Shown: positions 1 to 6,555 of the stretch, one piece after another
Layout of the letters: the number at the start of each line of letters is the position of its first letter
Position numbering within the stretch: position 1 is the first letter of the stretch
NCBI GenBank assembly: GCA_002435785.1
Contig: DIUC01000081.1
Location: forward strand, 1 to 7,875
DNA from: Saprospiraceae bacterium UBA6168
GTDB taxonomy: Bacteria; Bacteroidota; Bacteroidia; Chitinophagales; Saprospiraceae
Direction: 5' to 3'
DNA length: 7,875 nucleotides
The notes under the pieces: generated by a model
Databases searched by the model: none
The model's input: only the letters and a program-made list of their open reading frames with translations
What the model was told of the DNA's origin: nothing
Position numbers and translations under genes: made by a program

Positions 1-97
1 TCCTTGGAACAGTCGAGACTTTTCCGAGAAAAGTGTGGGCAAATCCTTGGAACTGTCGAGACTTTTCCGAGAAAAGTGTGGGCAAATCTTCGGAACA
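1..97. repeat. 43-bp tandem repeat, two full copies plus a fragment
   Basis: Positions 1-43 and 44-86 are the same 43-bp unit with one difference (GGAACAGTCG against GGAACTGTCG). A third copy starts at 87 (TCTTCGGAACA against TCCTTGGAACA) and decays after about 11 bases. Each unit contains the perfect inverted repeat ACTTTTC-CGA-GAAAAGT followed by GTGTGGGCAAA. The first unit starts at base 1, so the array may extend off the window. Short open frames run across it but look like artefacts of the repetition. It may be a dispersed intergenic repeat of this genome, but that cannot be judged from one locus. Confidence 0.9.
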
Positions 98-270
98 GGC
101 CACCCAGCGCCAATGCTAAATGCCGACAATTCAAGGTTAAATTTACTGTCGCTGCTTGTGTGCCACACTTTTCGGGGGTATGTTTGCTCACGGGCGGAAC
201 TTGTTTGGCCCGGTACTGGCGGCTGATGAAGCGGCCACCCCCGATACTAAATCCTTAATGCCAAATTCTT
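98..270. other. Intergenic leader of the T9SS cargo gene with a degenerate inverted repeat copy
   Basis: This gap before the secreted-protein gene has no convincing gene. GCCACACTTTTCGG at 162-175 is close to the reverse complement of CCGAGAAAAGTGTGGGC in the 43-bp repeat (24-40 and 67-83), so it looks like a decayed inverted copy. GGCCACCC occurs at 98-105 and 233-240, each followed within about 15 bases by a similar ATGCTAAAT/ATACTAAAT stretch. The nearest thing to a Bacteroidota -7 box is TAAATTTA at 138-145, with one mismatch and no good upstream TTG, so no promoter is called. Confidence 0.4.
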
Positions 271-1791
271 ATGAAATTATTCTTTATCGCAACTGCTTGC
301 CTGTTTTTTACCCTGATGGTACATGCCCAGTACAAGTTTGACTATATATGGCTGATGGGCGACCCAACCGATAACCCTAATTCAAATGGTGGCGTGAACG
401 TCTTTGATTTCAACGGTGACACGCTGAGCATAAATAAGCAGCAGAAAGGGTTGAGGTTATTTCTTACCAACGCCAGCATCAGCAACCATGAAGGTGAGCT
501 TCTTTTTTATACCAATGGCTGCAACATCAACAACGCACAGCATAATCTGATGCAAAATGGAGGGGGGTTGAATCCTGGGTTTGCGTATTTAAGTGGAAAT
601 TGTCCTGATTATGGGAACACAATCCCCAAAGGTATATTGGTATTGCCCCTCCCCAATAGTGATTCAAAGTACTATGTTTTTCACCAATCATTAATAGATG
701 GGGTTGGCCCTCACGTTTACATTGGAGATTTATTTTACTCGCTTGTTGACATGAGCTTAGCAAATGGACTGGGCGCAGTAGTGAACAAAAACCAAGTTGT
801 TGTAGCTGATACATTCTATAGTGATTTGCATGCTATCAAACATGCGAATGGCGAGGATTGGTGGATAATAACTTCCAAGGAAAACAGCAAATTGGTATAT
901 AAGATACTTTTTACCGAAGCGGGAGTTAGCCAAATTGACACGCAGACAATTGGAATCCCACTTGATGATTGGACTAATAGAAGTGGTATGGCAAGTTTCT
1001 CACCTGACGGTTCGAAGTTTGCAAGGTATTCACAAAGAGAGCAAGTAACCTTGTTTGATTTCGACCGCTCCACGGGGCAGCTCAGCAATTTCCAGCAACT
1101 ATATGCAGATACCACCATCGGCTTTTGGGGAGGGCTTTCCTTCTCTCCCAACTCCCGTTTCCTGTACGCCAACACCCAAGCGAAGCTCTGGCAGTTCGAC
1201 CTGTTGGCACCAGATGTTGAAGCCTCCAAGGTTTTGATAGACGAATGGGACGGCTTTACCAACAACGGCGGCCACCCCATCACCTTTTGGCTCATGCAAC
1301 TGGCCCCCGACTGTAAGATATACATCATGTCACCGAACAGCTCCAAGTACATGCACGTCATCAACCGCCCCGACGAGCCGGGCCTTGCCTGCGACTTCCA
1401 GCAGCGAGGCCTTTTGCTGCCCGCCAACAACCAGTCCACCATCCCCAACTTCCCCAACTACCGCCTCGGCACGGGGTACCCGGTGTGTGATAGCAATATC
1501 GTGTATGTGTCGTCCACGGGCGGCTTTGCGCTGCCGCCCGTGCAGTCGGTGCAGGTATGGCCGAACCCGGCGAGCGGGCAGGTATCGGTGTCGCTTGAGC
1601 TGCCACTGCCCAAGCCATCCACTTGGCACCTTCTCGACCCGCTGGGCCGGGAGGTCGTCCGTGCGGTTTTGCCCGCAGGGCAGCAAGCGGTGGAGGCCGG
1701 GCTGGCGGGCGTGCCGCCGGGCATGTACTTTTGGAACGTGGAAAGCGAGGGGCGGCCTGTGGGAAGCGGGAAGCTCATCATCCAAAAATAA
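271..1791 (+). CDS. Secreted beta-propeller-like protein with T9SS type A sorting domain
   Basis: This 506-residue protein begins with a clear signal peptide (MKLFFIATACLFFTLMVHA, likely cut before Gln20), which supports the start at 271. The middle, about residues 25-410, has propeller-like motifs: FSPDGSKF at 243-250, FSPNSRFLY from 291, and a DWWI segment near 196-199 after HANG. This pattern is familiar from large paralogous families in Saprospiria; the function is unknown. VWPNP at 429-433 opens a C-terminal tail of about 78 residues ending in KLIIQK. That is a type A sorting domain, which is recognised by the type IX machinery and cleaved as the protein passes the outer membrane. It is probably released or attached to the cell surface. 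Base composition changes inside the gene: 661-720 is 38% GC and 1561-1620 is 68% by hand count. No catalytic residues could be assigned. Confidence 0.9.
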   Translation: MKLFFIATACLFFTLMVHAQYKFDYIWLMGDPTDNPNSNGGVNVFDFNGDTLSINKQQKGLRLFLTNASISNHEGELLFYTNGCNINNAQHNLMQNGGGLNPGFAYLSGNCPDYGNTIPKGILVLPLPNSDSKYYVFHQSLIDGVGPHVYIGDLFYSLVDMSLANGLGAVVNKNQVVVADTFYSDLHAIKHANGEDWWIITSKENSKLVYKILFTEAGVSQIDTQTIGIPLDDWTNRSGMASFSPDGSKFARYSQREQVTLFDFDRSTGQLSNFQQLYADTTIGFWGGLSFSPNSRFLYANTQAKLWQFDLLAPDVEASKVLIDEWDGFTNNGGHPITFWLMQLAPDCKIYIMSPNSSKYMHVINRPDEPGLACDFQQRGLLLPANNQSTIPNFPNYRLGTGYPVCDSNIVYVSSTGGFALPPVQSVQVWPNPASGQVSVSLELPLPKPSTWHLLDPLGREVVRAVLPAGQQAVEAGLAGVPPGMYFWNVESEGRPVGSGKLIIQK

Positions 1792-1872
1792 TGAAGCTAT
1801 CCCAAAACGGATTCAGGGATATTTTGCTCGACGGTCATCAAATCCTCGCCGACAGTTTGCTCCCATTTTCCC

Positions 1873-1880
1873 TACTTTTG
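1873..1880 (+). promoter_or_regulatory. Candidate -7 box of the hutU promoter
   Basis: TACTTTTG matches the Bacteroidota -7 consensus TAnnTTTG exactly and lies 31 bases before the hutU start, in the 120-base gap after the preceding gene. The nearest upstream TTTG (1856-1859) is only 13 bases away, whereas 17-23 is usual for the -33 element, so the match is incomplete. No intrinsic terminator is visible between the two genes, so read-through from upstream is also possible. Confidence 0.4.
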
Positions 1881-1911
1881 GCCTCGAAAAATATTCAATC
1901 GAAGCCAAATT

Positions 1912-3939
1912 ATGAGTAATACCAAGTTTCAGCAGTCAATCCGCCAAGGCATACCTGACCTCTTGCCCAATCCCAAGCCCTACGACCCCGTGGTATCACA
2001 TGCCCCCAAGCGGTCAATCGAGGGCGTTTTATCAGTAGAAGAGAAAAAGTTGGCCGTGCGGAATGCGCTGCGTTATTTTGACAAAAAGCACCATGCCGAG
2101 CTGGCCCCTGAGTTTTTTGAGGAACTCGAAGCTTACGGTCGCATCTACATGTACCGCTTCCGCCCTAATTACGAGATGTACGCCCGCCCCATCGGGGAGT
2201 ACCCAGCCAAGTGCCAGCAGGCGGCGGCCATCATGCTCATGATTCAGAACAACCTCGACCCCACCGTTGCAAAGCACCCGCATGAACTCATCACTTACGG
2301 CGGCAATGGGGCGGTTTTCCAAAACTGGGCGCAGTACCTGCTCACCATGCAGTACCTGTCGAACATGACGGAGGAGCAGACACTGGCGATGTACAGCGGC
2401 CACCCGATGGGCGTTTTCCCATCGCACCGGGATGCACCTCGGGTCGTGGTGACCAATGGCATGATGATACCCAACTACTCCAAAAAAGAAGACTGGAACA
2501 AGTACAATGCCCTCGGCGTCACGCAGTATGGGCAGATGACGGCGGGGTCGTTCATGTACATCGGGCCGCAGGGAATCGTGCATGGCACGACCATTACGCT
2601 GCTGAATGCGGGCCGCTTGCGCAAACTCGGCGACGATGATTTGCGGGGCAAAGTCTTCGTGACCAGCGGCCTCGGTGGCATGTCCGGTGCACAGGCGAAG
2701 GCCGCCGTTATCACCGGGGCGGTCGGCGTGCTGGCCGAGGTGGACGAGAAGACCATCGAACAGCGCATCACGGATGGCTACGTCCTTCGGGAAAATGTGT
2801 TTGCCGACCTCGACCAGCTCATTGAGCGCATCGAAGACTGTCGCCAGAACGGGACGCCCATCGCCCTGATTTATGCGGGAAACATCGTGGATTTATTGGA
2901 GAAGATGGTGGAAACCAACACCACGGTCGAGCTACTTAGCGACCAGACCAGCCTCCACAACATTGACGACCTTGGGTATTGCCCTGCGGGCTACACTTTC
3001 GAGCAGGCCAAGGTTTTGTTGGACGATGACAAATTTCGTTTCATGATAGAGATTCGAAAAACGCTCGTCCGCCATGCCAATGCAGTGAACACACTGGCCG
3101 AGCGTGGCACTTACTTCTGGGACTACGGCAACGCCTTCCTGCTCGAAGCAGGCAAGGCTGGCGGCGATGTTTTCAAGGACAAAAAAACAGGCGAGTACAA
3201 ATACCCCAGTTACGTGGAGGACATCATGGGCCCAATGTGCTTCGATTATGGCTTCGGGCCTTTCCGCTGGGTGTGCTGCTCTGGCGAAAAATCGGACTTG
3301 GACAAAACAGACGCCATCGCCGCACGGGTTTTGGAGGAAATCAAGGCCACTGCCCCCGCCGCAATCCAGGGCCAACTCAACGACAACATCATTTGGATAA
3401 AAAACGCTGACCGTGACCTGCCCATCGTTGGCTCGAAGTCCCGTATTCTCTACGCCGATGCGGAAGGCCGTGTGAAAATAGCCGAGGCGTTCAACCAAGC
3501 CATCGCCAGCGGCGAACTGGCTGGGCCGGTGGTGTTGGGCCGTGACCACCACGACGTGAGCGGCACCGACTCGCCCTATCGGGAAACCTCCAACATCTAC
3601 GACGGCAGCCGATTCACCGCCGACATGGCCGTTCAGAATGTCATTGGTGATTCGTTCCGGGGCGCTACTTGGGTGAGCCTGCACAACGGCGGCGGGGTAG
3701 GGTGGGGCGAGGTCATCAATGGCGGCTTCGGCATGGTGCTGGATGGGTCGCCGGATGCTTCTCGGCGGCTGGCGTCCATGCTGTTCTGGGACGTGAACAA
3801 CGGCATCGCTCGCCGCAGTTGGGCGAGGAATGAGGAAGCCATTTTTGCTATCAAACGGGAAATGGAACGGACGCCGGGGCTGGTGGTCACGCTGCCGAAT
3901 TTGGTGGAGGATGGAGTGTTGGAGGGGTTAAGCGGTTGA
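1912..3939 (+). CDS. hutU: Urocanate hydratase (urocanase), long form
   Basis: Urocanase adds water to urocanate to give 4-imidazolone-5-propanoate, the second step of histidine breakdown to glutamate. It acts in the cytoplasm and uses tightly bound NAD+ as an electrophile. The 675 residues match the long form (human UROC1 has 676) rather than the usual bacterial enzyme of about 555. Family blocks are present throughout: TYGGNGAVFQNW and SGHPMGVFPSHRDAPR in the first third, TAGSFMYIGPQGIVHGT before residue 230, the glycine-rich NAD-site stretch GLGGMSGAQ at 253-261, and FGPFRWVCCSG, where Cys455 aligns best with the essential cysteine. Nothing is truncated. The start at 1912 is the only reasonable ATG; its ribosome-binding site is weak, as is normal in this phylum. 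No hutH, hutI or hutG lies in the window. The gene converges on a minus-strand gene 11 bases downstream, with no clear terminator between them. Confidence 0.97.
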   Translation: MSNTKFQQSIRQGIPDLLPNPKPYDPVVSHAPKRSIEGVLSVEEKKLAVRNALRYFDKKHHAELAPEFFEELEAYGRIYMYRFRPNYEMYARPIGEYPAKCQQAAAIMLMIQNNLDPTVAKHPHELITYGGNGAVFQNWAQYLLTMQYLSNMTEEQTLAMYSGHPMGVFPSHRDAPRVVVTNGMMIPNYSKKEDWNKYNALGVTQYGQMTAGSFMYIGPQGIVHGTTITLLNAGRLRKLGDDDLRGKVFVTSGLGGMSGAQAKAAVITGAVGVLAEVDEKTIEQRITDGYVLRENVFADLDQLIERIEDCRQNGTPIALIYAGNIVDLLEKMVETNTTVELLSDQTSLHNIDDLGYCPAGYTFEQAKVLLDDDKFRFMIEIRKTLVRHANAVNTLAERGTYFWDYGNAFLLEAGKAGGDVFKDKKTGEYKYPSYVEDIMGPMCFDYGFGPFRWVCCSGEKSDLDKTDAIAARVLEEIKATAPAAIQGQLNDNIIWIKNADRDLPIVGSKSRILYADAEGRVKIAEAFNQAIASGELAGPVVLGRDHHDVSGTDSPYRETSNIYDGSRFTADMAVQNVIGDSFRGATWVSLHNGGGVGWGEVINGGFGMVLDGSPDASRRLASMLFWDVNNGIARRSWARNEEAIFAIKREMERTPGLVVTLPNLVEDGVLEGLSG

Positions 3940-3950
3940 TGGAGAGGGGA

Positions 3951-4205
3951 TTAGGCGGCTTCCTTCAATGCCGAATCGTTGATTTGTACTTTGAGTTCAT
4001 AGGTGCCTAACAATTCCGCCAATTCATCCATAAACTGTTTTTTAAGGCGCTGGTACTGCATAATGCCCAAATTGTCATTATACTCATGACTGCGTTTGAT
4101 TTGCAAATTAGTTCGATTTATTAGTTCCAACAATCTTTTGAACCTTATTGCTTTTTCTTCCTCGGATAAGTTCTCAAGGTTGTCTTCCTCATCAATTTCT
4201 TTCAT
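3951..4205 (-). CDS. Small charged helical protein, partner of the nucleotidyltransferase-like gene
   Basis: This 84-residue protein is not a family I can name. It has an acidic start (MKEIDEEDNLENLSEEEK) and then a predicted long amphipathic helix or coiled coil over about residues 15-70, rich in Leu, Lys, Arg and Glu. There is no signal peptide or membrane segment, so it is probably cytoplasmic. Its ATG overlaps the stop of the upstream gene in an ATGA (4202-4205), which suggests translational coupling and a joint function. Both genes are AT-rich compared with hutU. In two-gene modules with a nucleotidyltransferase-fold protein, a small helical partner often binds or neutralises the enzyme; applying that here is inference only. 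Confidence 0.75.
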   Translation of the reverse strand: MKEIDEEDNLENLSEEEKAIRFKRLLELINRTNLQIKRSHEYNDNLGIMQYQRLKKQFMDELAELLGTYELKVQINDSALKEAA

Positions 4206-4696
4206 GGTGCTTCAATTTTTCTTCCAATATCAAGCTTTAAAAAGCCCTTTCTATTCTCAGATTTTGTTGTTGTAAAGAACTCAAACCAATCATTTCTATT
4301 AATTTGAGTTATTGGATACAACGGATGGCCAGTTGGGTAAACACCTACAAAGTAAGTGTCAATTCTGAGTTTATCAAAGGATATTGCTATCATTTCCATC
4401 AATTTCTTTTCCTTCAATTGGTAAACCTCAAAGTCAAAAAACACCACAACATCCACATCCTTTGGGTGATGCTTCTTCGTTACAAAACTGCCATTTATCC
4501 ACTGTTCGTACCAAGGGAAAACTTCTTTTTGAAGCATCTCGTTGAATTGAACCAAGTTAACGAATAGCCTCGCCCTCGTTCTCGACCTCGGAAAATCATC
4601 CACAAAATGCTGCTTGATACTGCTCAAATCGGCAGCGATGGCTCCGACGGGCACCAAAAGCCCTTGTTCGTTGAAGGTCAATTTTTGTTCGCTCAT
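4202..4696 (-). CDS. Nucleotidyltransferase-like protein (DUF6932-type)
   Basis: This 164-residue cytoplasmic protein carries the core signature of the DNA polymerase beta-type nucleotidyltransferase fold. Gly69-Ser70 in WINGSFVTKK is followed nine residues later by Asp80-Val-Asp82 in a hydrophobic strand (PKDVDVVVFFD). Asp113 in LRIDTYFV is well placed for the third metal ligand. The layout, with a short N-terminal region naming a start-up segment and a C-terminal WFEFFTTTK-like stretch, resembles proteins I associate with DUF6932; I have not confirmed this by search. Members of the fold move nucleotides onto proteins, RNA or small molecules, and the substrate here is unknown. It is first in a two-gene unit with the helical protein after it. 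By hand count 4381-4440 is 28% GC, against 65% in a sampled hutU stretch, so recent transfer is likely. Confidence 0.8.
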   Translation of the reverse strand: MSEQKLTFNEQGLLVPVGAIAADLSSIKQHFVDDFPRSRTRARLFVNLVQFNEMLQKEVFPWYEQWINGSFVTKKHHPKDVDVVVFFDFEVYQLKEKKLMEMIAISFDKLRIDTYFVGVYPTGHPLYPITQINRNDWFEFFTTTKSENRKGFLKLDIGRKIEAP

Positions 4697-4719
4697 AGTA
4701 AGTTGCTTTTCTCAATGCC

Positions 4720-4747
4720 CAAAAATACAAAAGCCCCTGAAAATCAA
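4720..4747 (-). promoter_or_regulatory. Candidate promoter of the nucleotidyltransferase pair
   Basis: Read on the minus strand, TATTTTTG (4727-4720) fits the -7 consensus TAnnTTTG. A TTG (4747-4745) lies 17 bases upstream, inside the usual 17-23 spacing. The -7 box is 23 bases before the ATG at 4696. The TTG falls in the loop of the terminator hairpin serving the upstream gene, so the two signals share bases. Confidence 0.5.
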
Positions 4748-4765
4748 CGACTTTCAAGGGCTTTT
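4729..4765 (-). terminator. Intrinsic terminator after the GldM-like gene
   Basis: AAAAGCCCCTGAAA (4729-4742) pairs with TTTCAAGGGCTTTT (4752-4765): 14 positions with a single C-A mismatch and a 9-base loop. On the minus strand the hairpin lies about 20 bases past the stop of the GldM-like gene and is followed by a T-rich stretch (TTTTGTATTTTT). The arms also end in A and T runs, so weak function in the other direction is possible. Confidence 0.75.
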
Positions 4766-4783
4766 GGTTAAGCTCTTACTTGC

Positions 4784-5488
4784 TTATTTTATCTTGAAAA
4801 CAAGGCTGTTGACTGGCTTTGGCTGCGCCTCACCAATCATACTTGCGTTGACCATTTGGAAATAGTACCGGTCACCAGCGGATGCAAGGGCTACTAATCC
4901 CAGCGCTTTTTCGTTGAAGTTTGCGGAAGCCAAGGGAATCTCTACTGGGTCGCCTACTTTTGGAACATAGACCATATTGTAGCTTACAATGCCAACGGGT
5001 GCATCACCCACGAACTTGGGAATGAAAGCGCCCAATCCGACCGCTTGCTTGAATTCTGCAGCCGTAATGTCCCCATCCGTTTTTAACAGCCCGTTTTGCA
5101 TCTTCAATGCGGCAACTGGGTCGCCCAGTTTTTTCATCGGGTCTGGAATTTGCTTCACCTCCAAGTCAAAATTCTTGTACTGGAACCCCTCGCCATGCAC
5201 GGTGAGCGTCACCTTTCCGGGGGTACTTGCCCGGATATTGAAGATGCCGTTGTCCAATTTCTCGATGTCCACCTGGTCACTGCCGATAAAGATGTTGTCG
5301 GATGGTATGCCAGCCACCGTCACCTGCACGGGGTTGTCAACGCCGAGAAAAAGCGCATCGCCATTTCTCGGGGTTAGGCTAACGACATTTTGTGCGGTCG
5401 AATATTGCTGTGAAAAAAGCAGGATTGCCAGCAATACGACAGTTTGGAGGCTTGCAAAAAAGCCTTTGATGGGTACAATGAACTTCAT
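4784..5488 (-). CDS. Exported GldM C-terminal-domain-like protein
   Basis: This 234-residue protein has a basic start and a hydrophobic segment (about residues 14-26) ending in YSTA, with likely signal peptidase cleavage after Ala32. The mature part resembles the periplasmic C-terminal half of GldM/PorM. A beta-sandwich region (VDNPVQVTVAGIPSDN from about residue 50) leads into the typical junction IPDPMKKLG at 114-122, then a second domain with GDPVEIPLA and a closing SLVFKIK strand. In full-length GldM of roughly 500 residues, these domains follow a cytoplasmic-membrane anchor and help form the T9SS/gliding motor shaft. Here the anchor and N-terminal domains are absent and no gldK, gldL or gldN lies nearby, so this is probably not the motor protein itself. 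It may be an orphan periplasmic or secreted relative. It has its own terminator on each side. The GldM likeness is from motif recognition, not a search. Confidence 0.85.
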   Translation of the reverse strand: MKFIVPIKGFFASLQTVVLLAILLFSQQYSTAQNVVSLTPRNGDALFLGVDNPVQVTVAGIPSDNIFIGSDQVDIEKLDNGIFNIRASTPGKVTLTVHGEGFQYKNFDLEVKQIPDPMKKLGDPVAALKMQNGLLKTDGDITAAEFKQAVGLGAFIPKFVGDAPVGIVSYNMVYVPKVGDPVEIPLASANFNEKALGLVALASAGDRYYFQMVNASMIGEAQPKPVNSLVFKIK

Positions 5489-5507
5489 TTTTTGAATTTT
5501 TTATGAT

Positions 5508-5527
5508 AAAAAAACCTCATAATGAGG
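5508..5527 (-). terminator. Intrinsic terminator after the SDR gene
   Basis: On the minus strand, the palindrome CCTCATTATGAGG (5527-5515) is followed at once by seven T residues (5514-5508). The stem is CCTCA/TGAGG with a three-base loop, short but with a textbook T run. It lies 22 bases past the SDR stop codon and 19 bases before the next start codon, separating the SDR gene from the GldM-like gene. Confidence 0.75.
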
Positions 5528-5548
5528 CAATTATTGCGAAATTTAGAA

Positions 5549-6322
5549 TCAAGGGCGCAATTTAATAAATCCCCCGTCCAATGGGAAATCACAGCCCGTG
5601 ATAAATGCCGATTCGTCGGAACAAAGATAAATGGCGAGGCCCGCCACCTCTTCTGGGGTGCCCATTCGACCGATGGGTTGGGTCTTGGCAAGCTTCGCAA
5701 ACATTTCTGCCTCGTGGCCGGGATAGTTTTTTGCCAAAAAGCCATCCACGAACGGCGTGTGTATGCGGGCGGGCGAGATGCAGTTGCAGCGGATGTTGTC
5801 GGCTAAGTAGTCCACGGCGACGCTGAGGGTCATGGTAAGCACGGCGCCCTTAGTCATGGAGTAGGCAAAGCGGTCGGGGATGCCCACCGAAGCCACGATG
5901 CTGGCCATGTTCAGGATGACACCGCCGCCATTGTGTTTGAAAAATGGCACGACGGCATGCATGGCATTGTACACGCCCTTTACGTTCACCCGGTACATCC
6001 GGTCGAGGTCTTCCTCGGTGGTCTTTTCCAAATTGCCCACGAACCCGATGCCCGCATTGCAGACGAGGATTTGTACAACATGTTCATTATTAATGGCTTG
6101 CGCAATGTCGGCGACTTGCTGCTGATTGCTCACATCGCAAGCATGGGCTGTGGCTTGGCCGCCTTCTGAGCGGATTTGGGCGGCTGCGTCCGCTGCCTCT
6201 TCCTGTTTCAAATCGAGCAGGTGGACTTGAGCGCCCTCCATTGCGAAGCGCCGTGAAATGGCCAATCCAATGCCGCTTGCGCCTCCAGTTACGATGGCTG
6301 TTTTGTTTTCGAGTCGTTTCAT
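5549..6322 (-). CDS. SDR family NAD(P)-dependent oxidoreductase, probably sugar-acid related
   Basis: This 257-residue protein is a classical short-chain dehydrogenase/reductase of normal length. It has the nucleotide-binding TGGASGIG at 12-19, Asp37 at the end of the second strand (which favours NAD over NADP), CNAG at 88-91, and the catalytic set Asn113, Ser141, Tyr154 and Lys158 (YSMTK). The C-terminal part runs through PIGRMGTPEEVAGLAIYLCSDES to LDGGF. It is cytoplasmic. The neighbouring RhaM-type mutarotase suggests a role in non-phosphorylated deoxysugar breakdown, for example a 2-keto-3-deoxy-L-fuconate-type dehydrogenase; this is inference, and SDR substrates cannot be read from sequence alone. 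Its start codon lies only 7 bases from the palindromic element 6330-6435, so the messenger leader is made of that element. A hairpin terminator follows at 5508-5527. Confidence 0.93.
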   Translation of the reverse strand: MKRLENKTAIVTGGASGIGLAISRRFAMEGAQVHLLDLKQEEAADAAAQIRSEGGQATAHACDVSNQQQVADIAQAINNEHVVQILVCNAGIGFVGNLEKTTEEDLDRMYRVNVKGVYNAMHAVVPFFKHNGGGVILNMASIVASVGIPDRFAYSMTKGAVLTMTLSVAVDYLADNIRCNCISPARIHTPFVDGFLAKNYPGHEAEMFAKLAKTQPIGRMGTPEEVAGLAIYLCSDESAFITGCDFPLDGGFIKLRP

Positions 6323-6329
6323 AATCTTA

Positions 6330-6546
6330 AGTGAAGGATTGGAAAGCCCGATGGGGATTTCTAAGCCTGAACGTTAGGTTTTCCATTGCTTTCAGGCTTT
6401 CCAATCCCTCCTGTCGTCGGGCTTAGAAATCCTTTGCTTTAGTGAAGGATTGGAAAGTCCGATAGGGATTTCTAAGCCTGAACGGTGGGTATTCCATGGC
6501 TTTCAGGCTTTCCAATCCCTCCTGACGTCGGGCTTAGAAATCCTTT
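6330..6546. repeat. Tandem pair of 106-bp palindromic elements (REP/BIME-like)
   Basis: Copies at 6330-6435 and 6441-6546 are equal in length and differ at 7 positions, 4 of them in the central loop. Each copy has four arms in the order A, B, A', B'. In copy 1, GGATTGGAAAGCC (6336-6348) is the exact reverse complement of GGCTTTCCAATCC (6395-6407), and GGATTTCTAAGCC (6355-6367) of GGCTTAGAAATCC (6420-6432). Arms A and B differ mainly in a three-base core (GGA against TCT). The unit can therefore also fold as one long nested hairpin (6334-6351 with 6417-6434, and 6354-6371 with 6391-6408) with small internal loops. Together the copies fill almost all of the 233 bases between the mutarotase and SDR genes. 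No open frame or transposase is present. It may be a dispersed non-autonomous repeat; a regulatory role is open. Confidence 0.9.
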
Positions 6547-6555
6547 TGGCAATTA

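Noticed and set aside
1330..1785. Long open frames on the minus strand across the 3' part of the T9SS cargo gene
   Set aside because: High GC lowers stop frequency there; the products are Arg/Pro/Ala-rich without motifs, and the plus-strand gene is certain.
1791..1919. A 42-codon plus-strand frame overlapping the T9SS gene stop (TAATG) and the hutU start
   Set aside because: The end-to-end overlaps are tempting for translational coupling, but the peptide has no recognisable feature, lacks a ribosome-binding site, and contains the likely hutU promoter box.
2932..3684. A 250-codon minus-strand frame inside hutU
   Set aside because: It is a shadow of a strongly conserved enzyme gene and its product resembles no known protein.
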